Source: Paracamarosporium sp. OC-R06-R3 (lineage: Eukaryota > Ascomycota > Dothideomycetes > Pleosporales > Didymosphaeriaceae). From it: a stretch of DNA of 64,000 bases. Each line of letters starts with the position of its first letter. Within the stretch, counting starts at the first letter, position 1. Made by a program: the position numbers and the translations under genes. Of this stretch, positions 55,384 through 64,000 are shown in pieces. The notes beneath the pieces were generated by a model. That model made no database searches, was not told the origin of the DNA, and saw only the letters and a program-made list of their open reading frames with translations. The DNA lies in contig JACVRA010000109.1 in the NCBI GenBank assembly GCA_019828545.1, positions 186,001-250,000 on the forward strand, read 5' to 3'.

Positions 55384-56349
55384 ATGCATCCGAACTGTAA
55401 CAGCAATAGCAGGGCGGATGACGGCACAGGAAACAATGCTAATTCTGCGGCCACTGATGTTGAAAATGAAAATGGAAATCATGATGGCAGCGCAAGCAAG
55501 AGGAGTTGTATCGTCAGTTCCACTGAGGACGACATAATTTCAGATCGGGTAAGTCACCTTGGGTTGCAACTTCCACTACAGAATCCTTACCAGTCCCGTA
55601 GGCTCTTTACTCACCAGAGGCTTCGCCACCAACCTCAAGCCAACATGTTCCGGCGAAACTCAACACGCGTCGTCATGCAGTGTACTTCCCGCACGACTTA
55701 TGCATCAATCCAGGTGTGAATCCAGACACTTGGCGAAAGTCCACCATCGGAGATGATATCCGGATAGAGTCCAACGCAGTATCACACCGACAGGCTCGAA
55801 TCCGGGAAATAAAATACCTCTCCGGGGTCGTAGAAGCCCCTTTATTTCCAATCATGGAAGAACCAGAGGGAGATGCCAACTCTGTGAACACAACTGGTTC
55901 ATCTCGGAATTCTTCATGCTCGAAGAAGGATCAGAAGTCGGGCCTGGCGACAGCAAACGGCAAGATGTTTCCTACCGGAGAGCTGGATGAGTCGCATTCG
56001 CGCCGCGTGGATACTCCTTTCCCATCTTCTACGGAGACGTTGCCCGAGAGTTCGACCGGCGCTGACCACGAGCCACACGATGAACTGCATCCGACACTGC
56101 GCTCTGTATCTAGCCACACCGATGGAAATACAGAAAGCTCATCTGCGACTGCACGGCCTTTGCAGCTCCCATCACCAATTACGTTAGTCGATTATCGATG
56201 CAGAAATAAGCAAACAGCTAACAGTGTCCAGTGCTAAGACCGAGAAAGCAAATATCCCTCTGCCGTCCAATTCAATTGGAGAGGAAAAGAAAAGGTCGTT
56301 GATTAGGAAATGGTTGGCTCGTATGCGTTTTTTCGAAGAAGCAAGATAA
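55384..56349 (+). CDS. hypothetical protein, three exons
   Basis: Exons 55384-55548, 55602-56182 and 56232-56349 give 287 residues. Intron 1 (53 nt) has a GTAAGT donor, and intron 2 (49 nt) has a GCTAAC branch point. Exon 1 is Asn/Ser/Asp-rich. Exon 2 opens ALYSPEASPPTSSQHVPAKL and has the most ordered segment, HAVYFPHDLCINPGVNPDTW followed by SHRQARIREIKYLSGVV. A long Ser/Glu/Thr-rich disordered part follows. Exon 3 ends with a basic helix (KKRSLIRKWLARMRFFEEA). Splicing is supported because each junction moves from a frame about to stop into a long open one. The family is not recognised and the start codon is the weakest point. Confidence 0.55.
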
Positions 56350-57185
56350 AGCGGCTAAATGAGATATTTGGCGATGACTTTTACATGCTCTCATCTTTGG
56401 GGTTATAATGTGACGGTTGGCGTTTTGGGGTCATCATGGTCGCATGATGCTGGTTTAATGTACGCTTCCTATTGTTGATCCTAGACTGTGGCGCGGTATG
56501 TAGCTTGATAGGAAGTCAAAAGGCGTATTGCATAAGTTCACTTACCTTTGCGGCATCCACTACCTTCTAGTGGTTGGAGTGGTCTTTTGTTGCCTTGAAA
56601 TTGAGCATCGTCCAAACAAGAACAAGCCAATGCCCTTTGCCATGTGTGAACAGAATTGGCTTGATGAAATTCAAACGAACATGTTTAATGATCACAAAAC
56701 CATGAACACATTGGATCCTGCATCCAACACAGGTTTTCTACCGAACCTTCCTCAGCCGCCTCTTCTAAACACAGATAACACCCTAGTTTTTCCTTCCGTT
56801 CGGTCTCAAGTGGAGCCCTCCTCACAACCTTTCAATCTATAGCCTCGCAATGTAGTTCCCCACGTTCCATACTGATCGCAAGCTTACGTTGTATACTGAG
56901 CGCTAAACCAGGTATTGATCCTGCACTAACGCCAAGGGGCCAAGGCGAGATGTTCTAGACAAGCTCAAATCGGTCGGACGCCAACATCACGACAAACATC
57001 AAGAAGTTTAGGGGTGAATCCTGGAATATTCGTGATGTAGGATCCGCTGCAATATACCAGGCTACAGCGCCATGGGTTTCGATATAAGATGTTGTCTGAG
57101 CCTTCAATTAGACGACTCCTTTGCGTTTCCTGTGCACCTCTTCTGAGCGGTCAATTTGCTTGAGCACTACCTTTTTACGCCGAGG
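56350..57185. other. intergenic, no supported gene
   Basis: Includes a 104-codon frame at 56528-56842 with a hydrophobic start (YLLVVGVVFCCLEIE) but no cleavage-site logic or domain; too weak to call. The rest is AT-rich. Confidence 0.35.
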
Positions 57186-58936
57186 ATGCGGATTCCTGCC
57201 GTTGTTGTCGTCGCGGCAGCGCACCTCTTGTGCGTCACAGCGTACCGCTCGAACGACGTTCCGAACTACCGCAGACACCGGATCGCCCCAAGTCCATCCG
57301 AGGCACTCTCGAGCTTGAACGTCAGTCAAGCCAACGCTACGTTCGAGCAATATGTGTCTCACGATGACCATGGCCTCGGCACGTTCCCGCAGTTCTACTG
57401 GTACTCGACGCAATGGTGGAAAGGCCCTGGGTCGCCAGTCATATTCCACACACCCGGCGAGCTGAATGCTAGCAATTACAACGTTTTCCTCACCACCAAC
57501 AGAACGACTGGTCTCCTAGCGCAGGAAATCGGAGCAGCGATCATCGTCCTTGAGCATCGGTATTGGGGTACATCCACGCCATTCACCGAGTTCACCACGG
57601 AAACACTGCAATATCTCACGCTCGACGAGGCGATCAAGGATTTCACGCACTTTGCTCGGACGGCCAAGCTTCCATGGGACGAGCAAGGTACCGAGAACGC
57701 GCCCAACGTGCCGTGGGTATTCGTGGGTGGATCATATGCTGGCGCGCTGTCAGCGTGGACGGCCAAGCTCGCACCTGGGACCTTCTGGGCACACCTCGCT
57801 GCGTCTGCTGTCGTGGAGATCACTGGAGACTTCTGGCAGTACTTTCTCCCTGTGCAGCAGGGCATGCCGGCGAACTGCAGCAAGGACGTTTCCCTCGTCA
57901 TCGACTACATCGACAATATCGGCGCGAACGGCACAGAGGAGGAACAGTACGAGCTCAAGGACCTCTTCGGACTCGCTGAGGTCGAACACTTCGATGACTT
58001 TGCGTCTGCGCTGACGAACACGCTGTGGCTATGGCAGGGAAACCAGTTCTACAAGGACACAGGGTTCTGGGCTTGGTGCGACGCCGTGGAGAACGTCTCG
58101 TCCAATTCTACCAGCATACCTGGCGCGGAAGGCGTTGGCGTCGAGAAAGCATTGGCGGGGTATGCGGACTTTTTCAACAAGACGATGTTGCCTGGGTTTT
58201 GTGAGGGGTTTGAGTATTTCGAAGGCGAGCGGAATGTCGAGTGCTTCGATACGTACAACGCGTCGAACCCGATCTTTACTGATACTAGTATTAGCAATAC
58301 TGTGCTTAGACAGTGGGTCTGGATGACTTGTAAGTGCCTTTCATCTCAGATATTTTTCTTTATGACTATGCATCTGCTCTTGGAACTGGACATCCGTTCT
58401 TACGATTGGATCTCGCATAAATACTCGGCTCGTTATCAATATCGTCGTTCATCCGAATAACCAACCTTCCAGGCAACGAGCCCTTCGGATACTGGCAAAG
58501 CGGTGCTCCCCTCAACCGCCCCACAGTCGTCTCCCGCTTCTCCGACTACAACTGGTGGGTTCGCCAATGCGAGCTGTACTTCCCACCCGTAAACGGTTAC
58601 AAAGTCGGCCTCTCTGCAGGGCGCACGTACGAAGCCATCAACGCCAAGACCGACGGGTGGTTCAACACGGACATCCCGCGCCTCTTCTACGGCAACGGAG
58701 GCAACGATCCGTGGAGAGAGGCGACGGTGAGTGCGCAGCTGAGGCCTGGTGGGCCGTACAAGGGAGAAAATAGGAGCAGGGTGGATGTTATCGAGAAGGG
58801 GTATCATTCGAGTGATTTGTATGGGACGCTGAATTTCGTGGATGCAGATGCGAAGAGGGTTATTCTCGAGGAGATTCACACGATTGCGCAGTGGGTGGGA
58901 GAGTTCCCCGGGAAGGGGGTGGAGTGGCCGGTGTGA
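57186..58936 (+). CDS. secreted serine peptidase, family S28
   Basis: Two exons, 57186-58329 and 58473-58936 (143-nt intron), give 535 residues. Residues 1-19 form a signal peptide (MRIPAVVVVAAAHLLCVTA). The S28 alpha/beta-hydrolase pattern follows: FPQFYWYSTQWWKGPGSPVI, LEHRYWGTSTPF, and the nucleophile elbow GGSYAGAL with Ser183. In exon 2 come NGGNDPWREAT, with the likely catalytic Asp, and EKGYHSSDLY, with the catalytic His. About ten Asn-X-Ser/Thr sites suggest N-glycosylation. The family cleaves after proline (Pro-X carboxypeptidase/dipeptidyl peptidase type) and is often secreted by fungi at acidic pH. The length is typical. An upstream non-ATG start is not needed. Confidence 0.93.
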
Positions 58937-59910
58937 GGTGGTTGGGATGAGTCGTTGGGGTGTCTGGCTTATAGTATGGGGATCTCATGAGGTAGATGAA
59001 ACTTGCTTGGCGTGTTTTCGATTCATTACTGAAATCTCGAGTCGCTGTTGTGTTGGATATGATATAGACGACATGGTCTTCGGAAAGTCTTGTGATGTGG
59101 GTCTATGATTGGTCGTACAACTGGCTCAACGTGTTCTGATGATACAACATGGGGCCTACTTGTACAGGATCCGATAGAGGAGCAGTAGTCACAGTAAATA
59201 TATGACATCAGCAGCGCTTCGACTCGGCGCTAATGCAGGCTACTTCTTCGGTTATCATAACCCTTTTTGTCGTCCAATAGCAGCGGCGTGCTCTGATATA
59301 AGCTCGTCCAATGATCTTGTTCGGAAGCTGCTTCCACACATCGACAGCTGCCATTCTAGGAAGCTTGATGTGCGTCATCGCACCTGACCGATGCTGTTCA
59401 ACGAGACGCGGTAAACGGACTTCCCGCAGCCTTCCATGCCTTTGGAATTTGCCGTTTCCGGAAGGTTAGGCTTTCATGCTATCTTCAGCCTCGGCTTGCC
59501 CACGTGCGCTGCACTCGGCACTGGCACCGCTTCACTCAGCCCTGAGTTGTCACCCGCCATCGGGGAGCACATGTTCGCATCACTGGGGCTTTCCGAAACC
59601 CTGCGGCAATTGTTCCGGGAACCACGTCGACGCAGCTGCAGCAGAGCATCACGCAGTACAGAGTAAGGCTTACCTTGCATGGTGCATCGTGGGCGCTTGC
59701 GAGATTTCCAGATAAAGGCGGGCTGGGGGCCAGCGCCAGGGCAACATTGATTGATCTACGCGGTCGGCTGTGCACGGCTCGGCCCCAACAGGGTCTTTCG
59801 ATAGAGGCAATTTATTGATGACTTTGGACAATGGGCCTTGGCCGCATCGTGAGGCCGACGGTGGGCAGAGCCATGGTTCGACACGGCTGCTGGTGCTGCT
59901 CGTAAGCAAA

Positions 59911-59938
59911 GGCAGATGGCAGATGGCAGATGGCAGAG
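59911..59938. repeat. 7-bp tandem repeat
   Basis: Three exact GGCAGAT units plus a fourth with one change, within the SEC2 upstream region. Confidence 0.85.
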
Positions 59939-60385
59939 GCAGCATTGTCGAGGGTGTGACGGCGGCGTCGGATGCGCGCCCAGTGGCAACGGCATGACGA
60001 GCGATGGGCCGTGTTTCTCATGCGTCGGGCGGGCGAACCCTCGCGACGGCGCTCGCTTGGACGTTTGCAACGAGGCCAAAAGACATGCAGCGACGAGGCC
60101 GTACGCGCCCCGATGCAGCCAGCAGCCATGCCATGCAGCCACCAAGGCGTCCTGCCCGTCGTGGCCGCGAGCCTCGTCAGCATTGGCCGTGGCAGGCGGT
60201 GCTCCGCGCTTTCCCTGCTTCCCTGCCGCCCCCGGCAGCAACCATAACAGTTCCCACTCTCCCCCGTCACGCTGCTCCCGCCTGCTCTTCTTCCTGCAGC
60301 TGCCGACAAGCCCCGCGCTGTTCCTCGCCGTGCCACCCATTCTGCCCCCGATGCGCTGCTGCTGAACGTCGGGCTTCTTTCTTCG

Positions 60386-60403
60386 CCTCTCTCTCTCTCT
60401 TTC
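60386..60403. repeat. (CT)n tract
   Basis: A short CT-repeat about 100 bp upstream of the SEC2 start codon. Pyrimidine tracts of this kind are common in the core promoter or leader of ascomycete housekeeping genes. Confidence 0.8.
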
Positions 60404-60495
60404 GTCACTCCTTTGTCCGCCCGCTGCAGCCCGCCGGCTAGCTCCACCCCCAAAGCATTCCGCCCGTCGAGCTAGAGCTTCACCACACGTCAGTC

Positions 60496-62746
60496 ATGGC
60501 TGAGTACGTCCGTCCCAATGTCCCACAGCGTCTGCAATTAAACTCTGCACTCTGCGGAGTTTCACAACGCCCCGCACGCCGCAGCACTCATCAAACCCTC
60601 GCAGCTGGTCGTCCGCTCACACATTGCTTGCTCCAGGTTCATCCACGCTGCGCCGTGGGTATACGCGGGAGGCGGCTCTGGTACCGTTACGCCGTCCCGC
60701 CTCCAGACCCAGCTGCGGACCCTGAGCCCGCCGGCAAACAAAACCGTCACAAAATCCGTTTCTTCGCCCCAACTCAAAAAATTCGCCCAGCCGCTGCTGG
60801 GCCGCCCAGAAAGCGAGGTGCTTAATACGATACCCGACCCACGCTCCTCTACCCCGCAACCAGCCATGTCGCGCAACAACTCGACCGACTCCAGCATGCA
60901 TCCCGATCTGAGCCAGGAAGTCGCGACCCTCAGCACCAAATTGATCGATGCCATCAACCACCAGACCAAGCTGGACGATAGTCTGCAGCAAACGCGCCAT
61001 GAGCTAGAGACAGCAAGGACGAGGCTGGCCCAGTTGGAGCTGCAGGTCAAGGTCCATGAGCGGAAGGTTGCACAGGGCCTGTTGGTGGAGAAGGAGGTGT
61101 ATGACAAGATGGAAAAGCAACTGTCAAGTGATCTCAACGAGGAAAAGCGGAGGCGGGCAGAGGCGGAAAAGGCGAAGAGGAAAACCGACAACGAGGTTGA
61201 GACCCTGACCACGGCGCTGTTCGAGGAAGCCAACGGGGTAGGTCCCAGCACGCAACTCCTTCCTTGATGGAACTGACCGTTTGCCCAGATGGTTGCAGCT
61301 GCGCGAAAAGAAACCGAGGCGTCCGAAAAGCGTAACGAACAGCTAAAGCAGCAGCTCCACGATGCCGAAGTTCTCCAGACTTCCATGCAAGAGCAACTCC
61401 AGGACCTCAAAGGTGTCTTGGAAAAGATGAGCGCACATGGCGACGACGAGAGCAATACATTGGCGACAACCACTGCGCCTTCGACTCCCGGCATTACTCC
61501 CGCAGACAAGATGAGTAAAATGTTTGAGACCAACGGTCAGCAACCACATACGCCTGGTTCCGACGAAATCTCTCCCAATCATCCTCTACACTTTACGCAC
61601 CTCGTACAACCCGTCCTTCGATCCGATCTCACATCGGTCAAAGATTTCCAAGAAATGCTCAAGATCAGCTCTCGATCCGCGCCTAACAGCCGGGTTTCAA
61701 GTGGCAACTACGGCAGTCTCAATGTGCTGGGTCTGGGATCTTTGACCAATAGCTCTACCAGTTCTCTGCCTCTTGCAAAGACTCCCAACTCCGTAGGCAA
61801 CAATTCGCCGCGTGAGTCTTTCGCTGGAGCAGCGAATTTGAAGGACGAGAAATTCTACAAGCGAGCTTTGTCCGAGGATATCGAGCCAACGCTGCGTCTC
61901 GATCTTGCCCCTGGACTTTCCTGGATGGCACGCCGCACGGTGCTGAACAGTATTACAGCTGGTTCGCTTGTAGTAGAGCCAGCTCCGCCTCCACCAAAGT
62001 TCCGGGGCCCGATTTTCCCATGCTCACTGTGTGGAGAGACCCGGAAAGGCGAGGAATATGCTAGGAAATTCAGGTTCAAGTCGTCCGAGAGTGATGATAC
62101 ACGGCACCCGCTATGTGATTGGTGTGTTGGAAGGGTTCGAAGCACATGTGACTACATTAGCTTCCTACGAATGGTTGCTGCGGGACACTGGAGGGCAGAG
62201 AGCGAGGATGAGAAGAAGGCAGCCTGGGAGGAGAGCGTGCGTTTACGCGAACGTATGTTCTGGTCCCGCATCGGCGGCGGTGTGGTTCCATCGTTCATTG
62301 CGATTCGGGATAGTCCGCGCAGCCCAACGTTTGCAAATGGAGCCGACAAGCTGGGTGCAGCTCGAAAGAGCGAGGAAAGCCAGCTCTCTGACAAAGTCCT
62401 GGATTCTGCAGTCGACATGACCGAACCAACAAACGGAGCGCGTAAAAGTGAGGACGACCCGTTTCAGTCAAAGGGTGAGGACAAGGCGAAGAGGGTGTCT
62501 ATTGGAAAGACTGTGATCTCCAGCGAACCTGCCCCAGCGGAGGGTCTTACCGAAGAGGAAGAGAAGAAGATCGAAAAGGAAGCAGAGGCTCAGCTCCAAG
62601 AGGAAGTACGCAAGTCTCTAGACGTCAGGGCAGCAGAGAACAAGGTACAACAGCAACGGCCAGTCTCGATGCCACCATCTCCGGAACCCTTCTCAAAGAA
62701 GAAGGATGAGCGGTTGAGTTTGACAATCCCCGGTTCTTTCGAATAG
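60496..62746 (+). CDS. SEC2: Sec2-type Rab guanine nucleotide exchange factor
   Basis: Exons 60496-60503, 60637-61237 and 61289-62746 give 688 residues. The first exon is only 8 nt (MA plus a split Glu), joined through a GTACGT donor and TGCTCCAG acceptor to FIHAAPWVYAGGG. A long coiled coil follows (SQEVATLSTKLIDAINHQTK onward). It contains the diagnostic Sec2 GEF segment TLTTALFEEANG and MVAAARKETEASEKRNEQL, split exactly by intron 2. Further on are PILRSDL-like text (VQPVLRSDLTSVKDFQEML), a CSLCGETRKGEEY and LCDWCVGRVRSTCDYISFL cysteine block, then an acidic/Lys-rich tail. Sec2 activates the Rab Sec4 on secretory vesicles for polarised exocytosis at hyphal tips. The N-terminal exon is an inference; an internal ATG at 60866 (MSRNNS) is an alternative start. 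Confidence 0.9.
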
Positions 62747-63633
62747 GCTTTTTCCTGAAATACGCTACTTGTTATCCGATTCCAGCTACAGTACCAGGAC
62801 GAACGCGACGTGCAAATTCGCCGATAGACACGGTTAAATTCCCGATGCTAGCGGGCCACGACTATTACGGCAGTCACTTAATATCTTTTTTCATCACATA
62901 TGCCCAGCAAGAAACATCATTCATATCCAATACTTTCACGAGCTCTCAGCATCATCAATTTCCGACCCCTTGCATATACACAAAAAGGTCTTGGGTACTG
63001 TTCTTGTCCTTACTTTCTTTTGTTCGGTACGATACCAGGAGTTATACCAGGGTTGATTCAATATTCGGTCGCTGCGCGGACATTTTATTTTACTGTAAGA
63101 TATTGATAGGGGGACTTGGTCCAGTTGGATTGGCATCGCGTTTTTTTTAGAGATAGGGAGCGACCTTGGAAGTGTCTCTCCCGTTATTGGATTGACAACC
63201 TGGGTTGGATCGACTGAGTGGGTAGAGGTTGGGATTGGATCAGCTTGCGAGGGCACGGCTTATTCCGCTATATACTGCTACAGGCCGATAATATACATAC
63301 GCTTAATGACGTCCGAAGTGTGTTCATTTTTGCTGCTTCGTAGTGCACGTGCTGAAAACTATTTCTTTGGATTTGTGTAGCTGCTAACTTTTTGGATTCA
63401 TAACCTGGGTATCAAATTTTGCTACCATCCCTAATATTGCTTCTATTCCGTTGCACGAACGTCAGATCTTAAACGACATGCAGTGTGCATACCAAAGCCA
63501 TGCCCAACCCCTCACAACAGCATCTTTAAATGCCATAAGCGGAAACCAGTCAAACGACCTATCACATCACCGCCACTCTCCGCAGCTATACTCATCCACC
63601 GGAAAACAGATCACGGCCGTGCCCGCACCCATC
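62747..63633. other. intergenic, convergent 3' ends
   Basis: Downstream of SEC2 and of the partial gene at the right edge. AT-rich. Frames at 62845-63256 on both strands have no support. Confidence 0.45.
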
Positions 63634-64000
63634 TCACGCCCTCTTCCCCTTCTTCTTCCTCTCCTTCCGCTCCTTCTTCTCCCTCTTCTGCTCCGCAAAC
63701 GTGCCGGACAAGAGCGCGTTGAACGTCTCGCTGTGCGTCCGCGGCGCATCGCCGCGCTCGGGGAGAATGACTTCGTGGTGGGATTCGTGCTGGGTCTTTG
63801 GCGTCTTCTTTGCGAGGGGCTCCTTGGGCTTCTTTTGGGGCGGCGGCGCGTCGTTGGCGAGGACTTTGATGTTGGAGTTACCGCTTTTGCGGCGCTTGCT
63901 GGATTTCTTGTCTTTCTTTTGTTTCTTGTCGGTTTTGGGCTTTTTGGTTGGGGTCGAGGTGGGTTGGACGGGGGAGTCCATGTCCATGTCGTCGTCTTTT
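63634..64000 (-). CDS. Lys-rich protein, 3' part only
   Basis: The frame runs open off the right edge, so the start is outside; an in-frame ATG at 63987 is a possible but not necessary start. The visible 122 residues have acidic text at the edge (DDDMDMDS), a Lys/Ser cluster (KKPKTDKKQKKDKKSSKRRK), Pro/Lys text, a short ordered block (HSETFNALLSGTFAEQKR) and a final KERKERKKKGKRA. The composition suggests a nucleolar or chromatin protein. I do not recognise it. Confidence 0.55.
   Translation of the reverse strand, partial: KDDDMDMDSPVQPTSTPTKKPKTDKKQKKDKKSSKRRKSGNSNIKVLANDAPPPQKKPKEPLAKKTPKTQHESHHEVILPERGDAPRTHSETFNALLSGTFAEQKREKKERKERKKKGKRA

Larger units (their letters stand above)
58937..60495. 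other. 1.56 kb, GC-rich leader of SEC2
   Basis: Left part (58937-59400) is ordinary 3' sequence of the peptidase gene. From about 59.4 kb it is G/C-rich, with long overlapping Arg/Ala/Pro-rich frames on both strands (59756-60453 minus, 59916-60441 plus). None carries a domain, so I treat them as composition effects in the SEC2 promoter and leader. Two small repeats lie inside. Confidence 0.4.

Noticed and set aside
56528..56842. 104-codon frame with hydrophobic N-terminus
   Set aside because: No convincing signal cleavage site, domain or neighbours; an isolated frame in AT-rich DNA.
59756..60453. Long minus- and plus-strand frames in the GC-rich region before SEC2
   Set aside because: Mutually overlapping, low-complexity Arg/Ala/Pro products without domains.
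60562..61533. 323-codon minus-strand frame
   Set aside because: Antisense to SEC2 exons 2 and 3. The plus strand has the Sec2 signature and matching introns, while the minus product is Ser/Cys/Arg-rich without a domain.

Overview
This window comes from the nuclear genome of a filamentous ascomycete (Pezizomycotina). Dothideomycetes is my best guess, made from the look of the proteins and not from a search. Genes sit on both strands and are split by short introns, mostly 43-150 nt, with GTATGT/GTAAGT-type donors and CTAAC/CTGAC-like branch points. The typical Pezizomycotina inventory is present: a HET-domain protein, an F-box protein, a DUF1769 protein, an S28 peptidase and a Rac GTPase. I rebuilt exon-intron structures by hand wherever reading frame and splice signals agreed. 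For every spliced gene whose exon coordinates are given, the joined exons make a whole number of codons.

Layout. 1-5 kb: a RING-finger protein, a decayed RING relic and an unrecognised three-exon gene. 5.8-7.3 kb: a doubtful secreted ORF and an ER-type FKBP ending in KDEL. 9-13.7 kb: two disordered, lysine-rich proteins of unknown function. 14.4-20 kb: an accessory-looking stretch with a broken cytochrome P450, a relic resembling the large fungal OrsD/helicase-type repeats, an intact short-chain dehydrogenase and 2.5 kb with little coding signal. 20.5-25 kb: homoisocitrate dehydrogenase (lysine biosynthesis), a DUF1769 protein and an F-box protein. 26.3-30.7 kb: a decayed intradiol dioxygenase and a large HET-domain protein. 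31.8-38 kb: a conserved unknown, APC11, a mercaptopyruvate sulfurtransferase, a second short-chain dehydrogenase and a flavin reductase-like protein. 39.9-42.4 kb: a six-exon Ser/Thr-rich secreted protein encoded largely by DNA repeats.

42.7-51 kb is dense housekeeping territory: VMA22 (V-ATPase assembly), SURF1/SHY1 (cytochrome oxidase assembly), CENP-T (kinetochore), CMS1 (ribosome biogenesis), a UBX protein (p97/ERAD) and racA (polarity). 53-56 kb holds a repeat-bearing unknown protein and an unknown three-exon gene. 57-62.7 kb holds a secreted S28 prolyl-type peptidase and the Rab exchange factor SEC2. A lysine-rich protein is cut by the right edge.

The genes do not form one pathway. The recurring arrangement is short shared promoters between divergent housekeeping genes (VMA22/SURF1, CENP-T/CMS1, APC11/sulfurtransferase, SDR/flavin reductase) and one very tight tail-to-tail pair (SURF1/CENP-T, 18 bp apart). 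The least explained signals are a perfect 49-bp palindrome in the APC11/sulfurtransferase promoter, the mucin-like repeat gene with a late frame break, and the two-array repeat protein at 53.3-54.6 kb. I saw no CRISPR array, rRNA, convincing tRNA or intact transposon.
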